64,000 nucleotides of DNA. It comes from Sciurus carolinensis. Lineage: Eukaryota; Chordata; Mammalia; Rodentia; Sciuridae. Positions 36,001-46,080 of this stretch are shown one piece after another (positions within the stretch are counted from its first letter, which is position 1; the number at the start of each line of letters is the position of its first letter). Where the stretch lies: positions 28,604,750 to 28,668,749 of the forward strand of contig NC_062215.1 of assembly GCF_902686445.1 (NCBI RefSeq), read 5' to 3'. A program made the position numbers and the translations under genes. The notes beneath the pieces are model-generated. The model was not told the DNA's origin. It was given only the letters and a program-made list of their open reading frames with translations, and ran no database searches.

Positions 36001-36385
36001 ATGTCTTTAGTCTTCTTTATTATCCAATTATTAAATATTCTCCTTTTTAAGGAACTTCTAAAATAATCACTATCTATTTCTGGATGCTCATCTATTTGGG
36101 CCTCAGTGAATCATTTCAGTGTATACACTACCCATGGTGTACTCTTTCTGAAAAGCTGATTGAATTAAAAATAACTCTACAGTTGTAGTAAGCAACTTTA
36201 TTGGAATCTATGAAATATACAGCAAGGGAAAGCTCAGTAGCAATTTATTTTAAGAAGTTCTACTCTGCACAAATTTCAAGACTATATATAACCAGGATGT
36301 ATAGAATTAGGGAAAAGTCAGGGTCATAATTCTCAGTTAAAACTCTCCGAGTTTTGAGCATTAACTGGAGATTAAAAAAAAAAAA
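33036..36385. other. Mostly non-repetitive sequence, no gene seen
   Basis: Weak MIR/L2-like text occurs near 33040-33125 and 34141-34235 but is too diverged to assert. Several 60-105 codon frames occur on both strands without recognisable domains. An A run of about 13 lies at 36374-36386 just before an L1 fragment. Confidence 0.45.
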
Positions 36386-36399
36386 AGAAAGAGAGAGAC

Positions 36400-37130
36400 A
36401 TTTGGGATCACAAGGATATGAGATTCATCTCATTCTGCTTAGAATGGCAAGCATCAATAATTCAGTAACAACAAATGCTGGCGAGGATGTGGGGTAAAAG
36501 GAACTCATATATTGTTGGTGGGGATGTACAGTACAGTCACTATGTATATCAGAATGGAGGTTCCTCAGACAGCTAAAAATAGATATATGTTATGATCCAG
36601 ATGTAACACTTCTTGGTACTTATCCAAAAGAATTAAAGTCAGCATATTTTAGAGGAACATTTATACCCATGTTTATTGCAGCACAGTTCACAGTAGTCAA
36701 GTTATGGAGTAGCCTAAGTATTCATTAGCAAATGAATGAGTAAAGAAAACTTTACATATGAATATAAATATTTTATATATAAATATATGTATAAATTATG
36801 TATATATCCCACACACACATACATGCACACAGTCTTATTCAGCTATAAAAGATAAAATCATATCATTTGCAGGGAAATGGATGGAGCTGGAGATCATACT
36901 TTGGAGAAAAATAAAACAGACTTCGTATGCTGAACTTAGAAGGAAAAAAAGAAAATCAAACACAAAAGATCTTCATGAGATTAGAAGGGATCCCAGTAGG
37001 GTATAAGAAGTGGGGTTCGGGGAGAATGGGGAAGGTATTAGGGAATGAAATTGATCAAAGTATGTTTTTAGGTATGCATAATAGTGGCACAATAAAACCC
37101 ACCCTTCTATCTAATCAATACACACACATT
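36400..37130 (+). mobile_element. 5'-truncated L1 (ORF2 end and 3' UTR)
   Basis: Sense landmarks in order: 'tctcattctgcttagaatgg', 'gctggcgaggatgtggggta', 'gtttattgcagcacagttca', 'tttgcagggaaatggatgg', then the 3' UTR with 'gaatgaaattgatcaaag'. A TA/CA tract at 36757-36830 replaces the short 'tatatatacacaatg' motif. No intact frame. Confidence 0.8.
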
Positions 37131-37378
37131 AAAGAGAATGGGAAACTAGATTTACATAGTGAAGAAAGAAAAGGGAGGCTGAAAGAATTCTTCCAAAGTC
37201 CATTGTCTTTCATAAAGTTTACCACATTCGTTTGTTTGCACTGCTACATTTGCATAGGCAGAAATTTGCCGAAAATGCAGTCGGGGCCATAAGATCAGCA
37301 GTAGGAGATCTTGTCAGACCTTGGCTAAGATGGGAGGGACATTTTTAAACTGTACATTCTTAAAGAGTGATCGCTTAG

Positions 37379-37477
37379 GGGCTGGGGATATAGCTCAGTT
37401 GGTAGAGTGCTTGCTTCGCAAGCACAAGGCCCTGGGTTCAAATTCCCAGCACCACAAAAAAAAAAAAAAAAGAAAAA
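37379..37477 (+). mobile_element. Well-preserved ID SINE with TSD
   Basis: The tRNA-Ala-like body is nearly intact: A box tagctcagttggtagagtg, B box ggttcaaattcc, acceptor-like end cagcacca and a 17-base A tail. The anticodon-loop position reads ttcgcaa, which would give CGC (Ala), although the anticodon stem is only partly paired. Imperfect target copies flank it: tgatcgcttag at 37368-37378 and taattgcttag at 37480-37490. It could direct RNA polymerase III transcription. It is a SINE and not a tRNA gene. Confidence 0.85.
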
Positions 37478-37490
37478 AATAATTGCTTAG

Positions 37491-37906
37491 CAAATCAAGG
37501 TCTGTCTGATTGATGAGTTAACCGTTGAATTGTTCCATGGCCTGAGTCCATTCCCCTTGCAGCTGTGAGGGAGTCAGAGGGTGAGTTACCAGATAAGACA
37601 AAGAGCAGAGAACAACTTGTGAGGGAGTCCAAACACAGGCATTTCTAGGATACGTGAGCTCAGATGAAGAGATTTCTCACATGAAAAGGAGGAAGGAGAA
37701 CTCCTGAATCATAGGACTTGCTGAGAGTCACAAGAGGAAAGAAGCAAAAGTGCTCCCTGATCACAGGTCATAGAAGCTTATAGCTCCTACCTATGCACAC
37801 ACACTGGTTTCAATGAGCAATTTTTGGTCTAGATGTAAACAGGTTGCCCTCACTCTCATTGTCTATAATCAGCCTTCCGTTTCTCTTACTTTGAATTCTA
37901 CTTGTT
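37491..37906. other. Short unassigned stretch
   Basis: Slightly GC-richer sequence with no recognised repeat or gene. Confidence 0.4.
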
Positions 37907-38112
37907 GCCAGGCACAGTAGCCCATGCCTGTAATGCCAGCAGCTCGGGAGACTGAGGCAGGAGGATCGCAAGTTCAAAGCCAGCCTCAGCCAAAGCAAGG
38001 TGCTAAGCAACTCAGTGAGGACCTGTCTCAAAGTAAAATACAAAATAAGGCTGGGAATGTGGCTCAGTGGTTGAGTGCCCCTGAGTTCAATCCCTGGTAC
38101 CAAAAAAAAAAA
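37907..38112 (+). mobile_element. MEN (B1-ID dimer) SINE with TSD
   Basis: The best-preserved dimer in the window. The B1-like half (gccaggcacagtagcccatg, ggaggatcgcaagttcaaag) joins through an A-rich linker to an ID half (ggctgggaatgtggctcag, gagttcaatccctggtacc) and an A tail of about 13. Target copies are attctacttgttg-like at 37895-37906 and attctccttgtc at 38113-38124. The linker plus second promoter-like half is diagnostic of squirrel MEN. Confidence 0.9.
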
Positions 38113-38254
38113 ATTCTCCTTGTCCCCCACTCTATAATCCAAACACCTTGGTCCTTGGCACTGGTGACGTGCTATTGACAAAGGCAAGTCCCATTTCTCA
38201 TGGATTTGTATTCTAGATCTCTTACTACCTTTGTCACATGAAGGGCCATCTTTA

Positions 38255-38401
38255 TTTATTGTTTTTTAAATTTTATTTTAGTTGTAGATGGACACAATAC
38301 CTTTATTTTATTTATTTATTTTTATGTGGTGCTGAGGGTCAAACCCAGTGCCTCACACATGCCAGACAAGTGCTCTACCACTGAGACACAACCCCAGCCC
38401 T
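38255..38401 (-). mobile_element. ID SINE with extended tail, antisense
   Basis: On the minus strand: gggctggggttgtgtctcag, gtagagcacttgtctggcat, then an A/T-rich linker and gtgtccatctacaacta. This is the same extra tail as the ID at 44-186. Flanking gccatcttta (38245-38254) and gccaatttta (38402-38411) are plausible diverged target copies. Confidence 0.8.
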
Positions 38402-38931
38402 GCCAATTTTAAAAAGGCAAGGGAATACCAGACAACTTAGATCTGTTACTGAGACCATATTTAGATTTATGTCGTTAGCATGAAGCAGAATTTAGAATGC
38501 CTTATTGATAATTACTTAATCGTGTGTACACATTCACTGCATTAATCACTCCCCTCTTTACTAATAAAATTATCTGCAGGCCCCACCTGATTTCCAGACC
38601 TAGTTTGTGCCTCATCTCTCCAGGCTTCACTGATCTTTGCTGCTGTATCAAGTAATTAGTATGTAATTAGAAGAACACAGAATTTTCTGTTGTTGACGAT
38701 GCATTAATAATGACTAAAATGCTCACTCTGGGTCCAGATGCGGTACATTGAAATGGGTCTCAGTAAAAAATAAAAAATTAAAAAAAAAAAAAACACAAGT
38801 ATCTTCATGTGATTTTGCTCTTGGTCATCTGCATATAATATTTGAAAAATATTGTGAAAGAGGAATTTTGGAGTCAGTTACGATATTATTGCCAGCAGTA
38901 TAAAACAATAGCTAAACATCTGCAATTTTCA
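38402..38931. other. Unassigned stretch with A-rich run
   Basis: An A-rich run (38765-38793) may be the tail of a degraded retroposon. No body could be identified. Confidence 0.4.
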
Positions 38932-38992
38932 TATAATAGCATCTCATATTCTTGCCCTGTAGAGAAACCTAGGTAAAAACAAGCCATAATAC

Positions 38993-39023
<31 letters not shown>

Positions 39024-39103
39024 GATTCTATATAATAGCATCTCATATTCTTGCCCTGTAGAGAAACCTAGGTAAAAACAAGCCATAATACATTTTACAC
39101 ACA

Positions 39104-39136
<33 letters not shown>

Positions 39137-39141
39137 GATTC
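38932..39141 (+). repeat. Two-copy tandem duplication of a ~99-bp unit with (CA)n
   Basis: Copy 1 (38932-39030) and copy 2 (39031-39141) are identical by eye from tataatagcatctcatattc through cataatacattttaca, and both end in a (CA)n run followed by cgattct. Copy 2 has a longer, interrupted CA run with one 'cacacata' variant. The near-perfect identity suggests a recent duplication. The open frame on the minus strand across it only reflects the repeat. Confidence 0.9.
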
Positions 39142-41186
39142 TTCACGTGCTAACACTAAAGTTCATGTTTTCTTTTTTCACGGTCATATTTTCCACTCAG
39201 TAGCAGAGGTCTCAAGAATAATCGATGTGATAGTGGACAGCTCAACTTTGGGGTCTATTTGTTGAATCTTCTCCGGAATATGGTAATTTTTAAAACTGAA
39301 GCAGCCTCAAGCAATAACTGCTTCATTTTTATTTGGTGCTCCAGATTATGTATTTTAATTCTGAAAGTTAGTAAGTAGTCTTCTTTCAGAAATGACAGCA
39401 AAGAGGGATGAAAGGATACAGGACTGTATTATTCATTGTATTTTTCACCAAGGGTGAATGGCCCTTTTTTTATGAGTACCCTTACTTGGGGGAAATAGTG
39501 AGGGACTTTCTTTTAATCAAGTACACTTGCCAGGAAAAGTATATAGATGCATCTAGGCTTTGGCGATCTTGGCAACCTAGTGTGGGAAGGACATGCGCTC
39601 CCAGATGGAGTCTGCAGTCTGGAGAGAAGTATAAACCTGAAACTAGTAGTGACAAGTGTCTGCAAATATTTGATGGGACTCCCAAAGTTTCTGTCATCAC
39701 TTAACAGGTCACTTCATGTGGGAGACATTAGAGGATGCACGGTTATGAACTAGGTTTTAATTTCTTCCTGTTAATGCAAATCTGTAGGTCAGCACGGCCT
39801 CTGTCATGTGTTGAGAGAGAAGGAGATATAAAATTCAGCCCTATCCTTAAGGAGTTTCCTGTCTACTGGTGAAAACCAACAATTAGAGCACAGTGTCATC
39901 AGGGTTACTAGATGCCCACACATAAAACAAACGCATGTCTTGTTTTTAAAAACCCCTAAGTATTCTGCTGTGGTTGAGTAGAAAACATAATACGGACTAT
40001 TCTTGTGTGGATACTACACAAACAAAGACATTTGCCCTCCTGCATGTGACAGGAATACCAAGAGTAGAATAGCCTTCCTAGTTGGTGACAGCACCCTTCC
40101 GCTCTGCCTTGTGTTGTTCCCTGCTGTCTGTCATCCCCTGCTGTCTGTCACGCTCTCCACAAGGACAAATGGGACGGAGCTCCCTCCCAATGCAGGAAGT
40201 AACTGCCTTCTTTAGAGTCACTATCCATTGTGGGGGCACCAAGATCATGAGGCCCGGTGTGCCTACAGGTATTTTTTCCCCATTTTAGTGATAAAGCCCT
40301 TTCAAGTGCTTTTGTTTGAATCTGAATTCCCAAGGACTCTGTGAGAGCCCAGGAAGCCTGGAAAGAGGTTCAGACAGATTCCAAAGGACTCTGTGCCTCC
40401 AATAAAGGGAGCATTGAAGGAAGTCCAAGTGCCTCTCTGGATTCACTTTCCTTATTGAAAATACATGTTTCTCTTTTCAAGAGGTTCTTTTCAGACCCAC
40501 CACACCCAACCCATGGACATGTTCAGATATCCCCGAACCCTCAAGTGAATAGGTTGAGACTCTGGTTGAGGTTCCTCCCCAGTACCAATCAACTCAGAAA
40601 CAAACTGGCTCATCTTCCAGCAAACTAGTCAAGCTGTCCAGTCTAAATCTTCATGATTAGGTTTTACATGACTGCTGTTGACTTTCTTCTTTCCAAAGAA
40701 AAGTGGTGTTATCAAATGCAATCAATTCATTTCCTCATAAGTTTTTTTCAACCAGATGATCTTTGTGCTTTGAGAAGGAAAAAAAAAAAAAAAAAAAAAA
40801 AGATAAAGAAAAAGAAATTCCCATGGTTTGGGGAGGCATATCTTAGCAAGCAGTATACCTTCAACATGGACCAAACATGGGACAGTTACTCATTACTTAT
40901 AATAACAATGTCAGATGAGAAACTTCTTTATATTATCTCCCTACAATCTCATTTTCATCATTTCTTTGACTCTAATTTCTCCACTTGCCTTTGCTAATGC
41001 ATACGCATTGGACTTTGAGAAATTTATATGCAATTTCTACCCTCATTTCCGAGTTATGTTTTCTTGAGCTGATTCTCCCCATGGTGGTTCCTGGAGGGAG
41101 AGAAAAGAGAACTTGTCCATTGAAGAATATACCAGCTGCACCCCAGGGGATCTGAATGAGACAGTGGCATTGCTAATTTACACAGA
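39142..41186. other. Mostly unassigned sequence, no gene seen
   Basis: L2-like antisense text occurs near 39831-39890 (taaggagtttcctgtctact). A 17-base period repeats twice at 40118-40150 (cctgctgtctgtca). An A tract of about 23 lies at 40779-40801. Frames at 39408-39704 and 40341-40628 (+) have no domain I can name. Confidence 0.45.
40779..40810. repeat. Poly(A) tract
   Basis: A run of about 23 A's, then mixed A/G. No AATAAA lies just upstream, and no retroposon body was identified. Confidence 0.7.
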
Positions 41187-41214
41187 AAAGTGCTTCTCAA
41201 AGTCTTGACTTCGT

Positions 41215-41245
<31 letters not shown>

Positions 41246-41396
41246 GCGCAGCAGCACTTGGGTACTTGAAAATGCAGACCCTCAGCCCCCACCCTAGACC
41301 TCCTGAATCACAGACTCTTGGAGTGGGATCTAAAAATCTTTGTTTGACCAAACACTCCAGGTGTTCTATTACAAGCTCAACTTTGAGAACAATACT
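41187..41396 (+). mobile_element. MER5A (hAT-Charlie MITE) with CAG expansion
   Basis: The left end aagtgcttctcaaag and right end ctttgagaacaatact are diverged terminal inverted repeats. The interior follows MER5A: 'gaaaatgcagaccctcag', 'ccaccctagacctcctgaat', 'gtgggatctaaaaatctttg', 'cactccaggtgttctatt'. MER5A normally has a short 'cagcatcag'-type patch after the left end, and here that position holds about ten AGC units. Non-autonomous, with no transposase. Confidence 0.85.
41215..41244. repeat. (AGC)10 trinucleotide repeat
   Basis: Ten uninterrupted AGC units, then ccgcgc and two further AGC-like units. It lies inside the MER5A and outside any gene, so the poly-Cys minus-strand frame is meaningless. 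Confidence 0.95.
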
Positions 41397-42490
41397 AAAA
41401 AAATATACAAAAATGAATGTCTCCTTCTCTCAGGCTTTCTCCTGTCCTTTGCTTCATCTTCAGGGCCTTCCTTCCTTACTCAGTATCAGTCAAAACTTCC
41501 ATTACACTTACACCTTACAATCTGCATCACTATGTCTCATTGACACCATGTTATAATGACTAATATCACCACGGGACTTTATCTCTCCAAAGATAGAGGA
41601 TTAAAATGGGCAGGCAGGTCTCCTCTTGAGACCTTTCATATAGTCACTTGATTAACTGCTGGGCCCAGTTTCTATCTGCTGCTTGGGTGTGACCACCCTC
41701 TCCCACTAGTTATTCTTGCCTGTTGTTCATATACTTACATAAAAATAATAACTACGTGGCTTTTTCCCAATTATCTGTTTCTACTCTTTCCTAATTGTGA
41801 GACAGAAATATGTAGACTTTATAATTGGTATGTACATAATTATTTGGGAACACATATCACCATACTTCCCAAAATTTTAAAGATTAACGTACAAACAAAA
41901 CTCACTGTAAAAAGGAATTTTATAAGAATGTTCAACCCCACTTTATTATTTTTGATTTTCTTGTTATCTTTTCTCATTCATATCACTTTCCATACTACAA
42001 CTTCCTGGACTTTCAGTACATATTTTGACTCATACTAACATTTTCCTTCCATATTAATGATTCTTACTTCTCTAAGAAACTGACAACACAACCCTCAACC
42101 AACTACTACAAATGAAAGCATACCTTTTGATCATTTTGACATCTTTTTCATGCCCTTGAATTATTTGTGGATTAAAGGGCATAATTTAACATCATATCAT
42201 TATTTATGATTTTATTATAAAGTCTATGCACTAGTACACATTCCTAATTTCTTGTCATCTTTTTTGATTTACCATAATTTCACTAATGACCTCAGAATGA
42301 AGGTCAAATAACACATATCAGAAGTCTATGGAACAAGAAGTCTGGTTTTCCTTTTGACTCATTCATTCTGAAAGCTCTTCCCTTTTGTGGCCATCAGGAA
42401 CATAATTCTAGGAACAACCTTGTATGGTATCATGCAATCACTTTTCATTCCATAAATGGTATATACAATGCCTTATTTCCACCAGAGGTG
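41397..42490. other. Unassigned stretch, no gene seen
   Basis: AT-rich with a pyrimidine-rich patch at 41.42-41.53 kb. No family was recognised. Confidence 0.45.
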
Positions 42491-42494
42491 GAAA

Positions 42495-42735
42495 ACCTCT
42501 ACAGCAGAGTGTTTAAGAAGGTGGGGTCTAGATTCATACTACTTAAATGAAATTTGCAATCCTAGAAACAGAGCATCTGTGTGGCCAGAGGCAAGTTTCT
42601 TAACCACCTAATACCTCAAGTCTTCTTATCTGCAGAATGAAGATAATAATACTAACTACCTTATGGAACCATTGTGAGCTTTAAAGGTATCAATGTGTGC
42701 AATGTGCTTGACAATGCATTCCATAACTTATAACT
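42495..42735 (+). mobile_element. MIR SINE (near full length)
   Basis: The order from 5' to 3' is retained: 'gcagagtgtttaagaagg', 'gtctagattcatactac', 'ggcaagtttcttaaccacc', 'cttatctgcagaatgaagat', 'accattgtgagctttaaag' and 'caatgtgcttgacaatgca'. One of the clearest MIRs in the window. Confidence 0.8.
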
Positions 42736-42784
42736 ACAATTAATTTTCACATACTAAATATGTTGTATCATTACTCTGGAATTT

Positions 42785-42791
42785 CTGTGTG

Positions 42792-42829
<38 letters not shown>

Positions 42830-42860
42830 CTGATCCATCTATCTATCTACGCATGCATAC
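42785..42860. repeat. (GT)n plus ATCT microsatellite
   Basis: About 15 GT units (42796-42826) are followed by a short atctatct run. Confidence 0.85.
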
Positions 42861-45000
42861 ATAGTAATTGGGAATCATAAATGGTGATGGACACTGCATG
42901 ACCTATTTACTAACCCAGAAAATCTTTTGGCTTATCTGAATCTCTCTCAACCAGATAATCTGCTCTGGAGAGCATTCCACTTCTCATTGTTATACTACAA
43001 GTAAGCCTAGATTATTATATCACATACCAGAAATGTTATATTGGGTACATTTGACCTGGGTCAAGGCTCATAATTCTGGTATTAAACTTTTCCAAATACC
43101 TATCTTATTTCTAGTTGGGTACACAGGTCAATGGGAAAAAAATGGGTAGGTGCCATGTTCGGGAAGCACACTTGCAGAAAAGGCAATTGATCATAAATCT
43201 TATCAAGTCCAGGTTTATTTGAAAGTAGTTTGGACCCACCAAACTACTATGATTAATTCCTATGATCTATCAGATACTGTTAACTTGAATAATTATTTAT
43301 AGAATAATACTATTTTAGAGCTATATTGCCATATTTTTTTTCAAGTTATATGTGTAACAGTGACTGTATATTCCAGGTCTGAATATTAAAATTCCAAGTA
43401 TTGCAACCGCCTACATTGTGTTATCTTGAATTTAAATGTATTACTCTTGTCACAAAAGTCATGTTAGCATTAACTTATACATGTTTCCCATTGACTAACT
43501 TTATTTCCACCTGGGACCACAAGTTAAGAATAAGTTTAGACATATTAAGTAAATATATCTTGTTTCCTAAGAAATTTCCTGCACATAAATGTTACATCAT
43601 ATAGGAGAGGAAGAAGCTGGTATTACCCAGGAAAGAGCAAGTTTGTTCTTACTGTACACACTATTGAGAGCATCTAGGTACACCTTGTTTTATTAAAAAA
43701 AAAAAAAAACTAATGAAATAAAGATTAAAAACTTTGAACAACTCTGTTACTTCAATTTTTAATATGGGAAAATTAATTTGGAATAAATGCACACATGCAA
43801 ATAACAGCTAATCAGAAAGAATTGAGTTTGGATTTCAATATTTAATCTAGAACTGAAATCAACCAGTTAGCTAGCTCCTCAAATTCTGATTGACATTCCA
43901 TTTCCTGCAAGCACAGACTGGTTTCATATTTATTCCAGCACAAAATAAAAAAGAAAATGAACTAGTCCCATATAGATATTTTGCATTTAAGAATTTAACC
44001 ATTACACAAATATAAAAAGAAGGCTAGTAGATACTAGTTACTAGAGTGATAATTAACAAATTTTGAATCTATATAACTTACAAAGAGTTATAATTCACCT
44101 GATTTTATTTATTTCCCCCAAAACTCTAGGAGGTATGGGTAAGTAAAAATACAATTTTATATAGACATAATTTTGCAACTATTTTAAGTATAATGTTTAC
44201 TGAATTTTGATAATTTATTTACTCATATAACCTCCACACAAGTAAATAAATCTAAAAATAAATGCTTGAGTCTATTTTTCTGACTGTTTGTTGATCTTTC
44301 CATTATATCATGCTGCTCTTCATTTTATTCCATTTCTTCTTTGTGTTTGGAAGAGAGTACATATCAAAATATAAACTTTGATAGTTTTTTCCCCTTCAAA
44401 GTAAAATTTAATAGAATTTAATATTATTTCAGCTGAGCTGTTTGTGTAAATGAGGACTATAATATTAAGCCTGCTTAACCAGGACAATTTTCCAGGTGAA
44501 TAATTATGATCTGATACATTTCCAAAAGTCTATTGCTGTCATTGTTGTTGTTGTTGTGCACTGTAAGACCCTGGTAATAAACAGTACTGAACATATCTTC
44601 TACCAATTAATTACATGTGCTACACTTGAAAGAGAAATTTCAATATCTTTCTTGTACAAAGTTTGCACACATTTTATCGAACAAAGAGAAGAATCTGCTT
44701 CTCTGCCCCAACCCCTTATCTTCAGAGGCAGGTTTTTATTCAGAAACTCTGTGGGTATTCTAAAAGTGAAAAGACACAGTACCAGAAAACAGAATCTGGC
44801 TTTCAGGCTCAGTCAGTTCATGAATTTGCTTCTTCCAAGGTTGTTATTTCTGAGTCAAGAGAGATCTATCAAAAACTTAAAGCCTGCTCCTTATGATTTT
44901 AGATTCACAGTTCCACAACAGACACATTTTGCACCATATTTTTTTTTCTAATTGAAAATATATGCTCTCCATCAACCCATGTGCAGAACACAGCAAAACA
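42861..45000. other. AT-rich stretch holding the longest open frame
   Basis: The 151-codon frame at 44496-44951 (+) is the longest in the window. Its valine run comes from a (TTG)n patch near 44541-44560. It shows no signal peptide or domain I can name, and no promoter or splice signals support it. The rest is unassigned, with an A run of about 15 at 43695. Confidence 0.45.
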
Positions 45001-45004
45001 CTGA

Positions 45005-45265
45005 GATAGCATAACATGATAATTAAGAACATCATCTCTGGAGTGATACCAAACACATTTGAATCGTGTCATGGATGAATTGTGTGATTCTAGACAAACT
45101 TAATTCCTCTCAGATTCAATTCTTCATCTTTAGTATGAGATTGATTATCATACTTGCTCCTCTGCAGAGTAGTTACAAAAAGTAGTTAACTAATGGAACT
45201 ATTGGATAGAATAGAGAATATTGTCTGGCACTTGGGCTATGCCGTGTACACATTTTTATTATTAT
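45005..45265 (+). mobile_element. MIR SINE
   Basis: 'agcataacatgataattaag', 'catctctggagtgataccaa', 'tgtgtgattctagacaaact', 'ttcttcatctttagtatgag' and 'gtctggcacttgggct' follow the MIR consensus in order. Confidence 0.75.
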
Positions 45266-45387
45266 TTCCATTCCAAATGAAAAGTCTTTCTAAATACTGA
45301 GGTTTGAAGAGAGAATTTAATGGAAAATTAGTGGACATTGGCTGCCAGATGATGGATGTATGCACGTCCTCACATATTGGAACTTGG

Positions 45388-45466
45388 GATAGAGATACAG
45401 ATCACTGGACATTTGCTTGCCTGGCATGGGCCCTGGGTTCAATCCCCCTCACTGGGGGGAAAAAGT
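45388..45466 (+). mobile_element. Degenerate ID SINE
   Basis: 'gggatagagatacagatcac', 'tttgcttgcctggcatggg', 'ccctgggttcaatcccc' and a short A run follow the ID order. The B box (ggttcaatcc) is good and the A box is lost. Confidence 0.7.
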
Positions 45467-45658
45467 GGGGCAGTTCTATATCTCCTTTTCATATCTGAGA
45501 GCAACTGGGGCAGGAGAATAAGTAAATGTCAACAATTAGAAATCCTATAACTTATCTTCTGTATCTATGAAAGAAAGAATCTGATGGGAAACTCTTAGAT
45601 AGGAAGAAAATTTGGAGAACTATAATAAAAATGCAAAATAAAAATAATAGCAATACAT

Positions 45659-46075
45659 TGTTTTAGTCAGCATTTTTGTTGTTGCAACCAAAAGACTTGA
45701 CAAGAACAATTTTAAGAAGAAAATGTTTATTTGGGGGCTCAAGGTTTCTGAGGTCATAGTCCATAGATGCCCAACTACATTCTTTGATGTCCAAGATGAG
45801 GCAGAACATCATGGCAGAAGAGTGTGTGGCAGAGGAAAGCAGTTAGGGACATGGCGCCAGGAAGCAGAGAGTTTTCATCGCTAGGGACAAAATATAGATA
45901 TCCCAAAGACACACCCACCAATGACCCACTTCCTCCAACCACACCTTGTCTGCCTATAGTTACCACCCAGTTAATCCCTATCAGAGGATTAATTCACTGA
46001 TAGGTTAAGACTCTCATATCCCCTCCTTTCATTTCTAAGTTATCCTGCATTCTCTCTCATATATAAACCATAACA
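45659..46075 (-). mobile_element. Solo LTR, MaLR (MLT1-like), antisense
   Basis: On the minus strand it starts tgttatggttt and on the + strand it starts tgttttagtcagc, giving TG...CA ends. Inside are 'gaggcagaacatcatggcag', 'cacttcctccaaccacacc' and 'taccacccagttaatccc', typical of an ERVL-MaLR type LTR. The 5-base flanks tacat (45654-45658) and cacat (46076-46080) differ at one base, as expected for an aged 5-bp target duplication. No internal retroviral sequence follows. Confidence 0.7.
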
Positions 46076-46080
46076 CACAT

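Noticed and set aside
37384..37454. tRNA-Ala-like sequence considered as a real tRNA gene
   Set aside because: The anticodon stem is mispaired, the 5' end carries ID-specific bases, and it ends in a long A tail with flanking target copies. It is a SINE.
37924..38178. 84-codon + and 125-codon - frames resembling peptides often seen in predicted proteins
   Set aside because: They are translations of a MEN SINE, a common source of spurious protein predictions.
38932..39141. Possible CRISPR-like or satellite array
   Set aside because: Only two head-to-tail copies, no spacers, and a mammalian context.
38886..39146. Minus-strand frame with two near-identical CVCVCV-containing halves, considered as a repeat protein
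   Set aside because: The frame simply reflects the 99-base tandem duplication and its CA runs.
41054..41257. Poly-cysteine minus-strand frame
   Set aside because: It is the CAG microsatellite in MER5A read in one frame.
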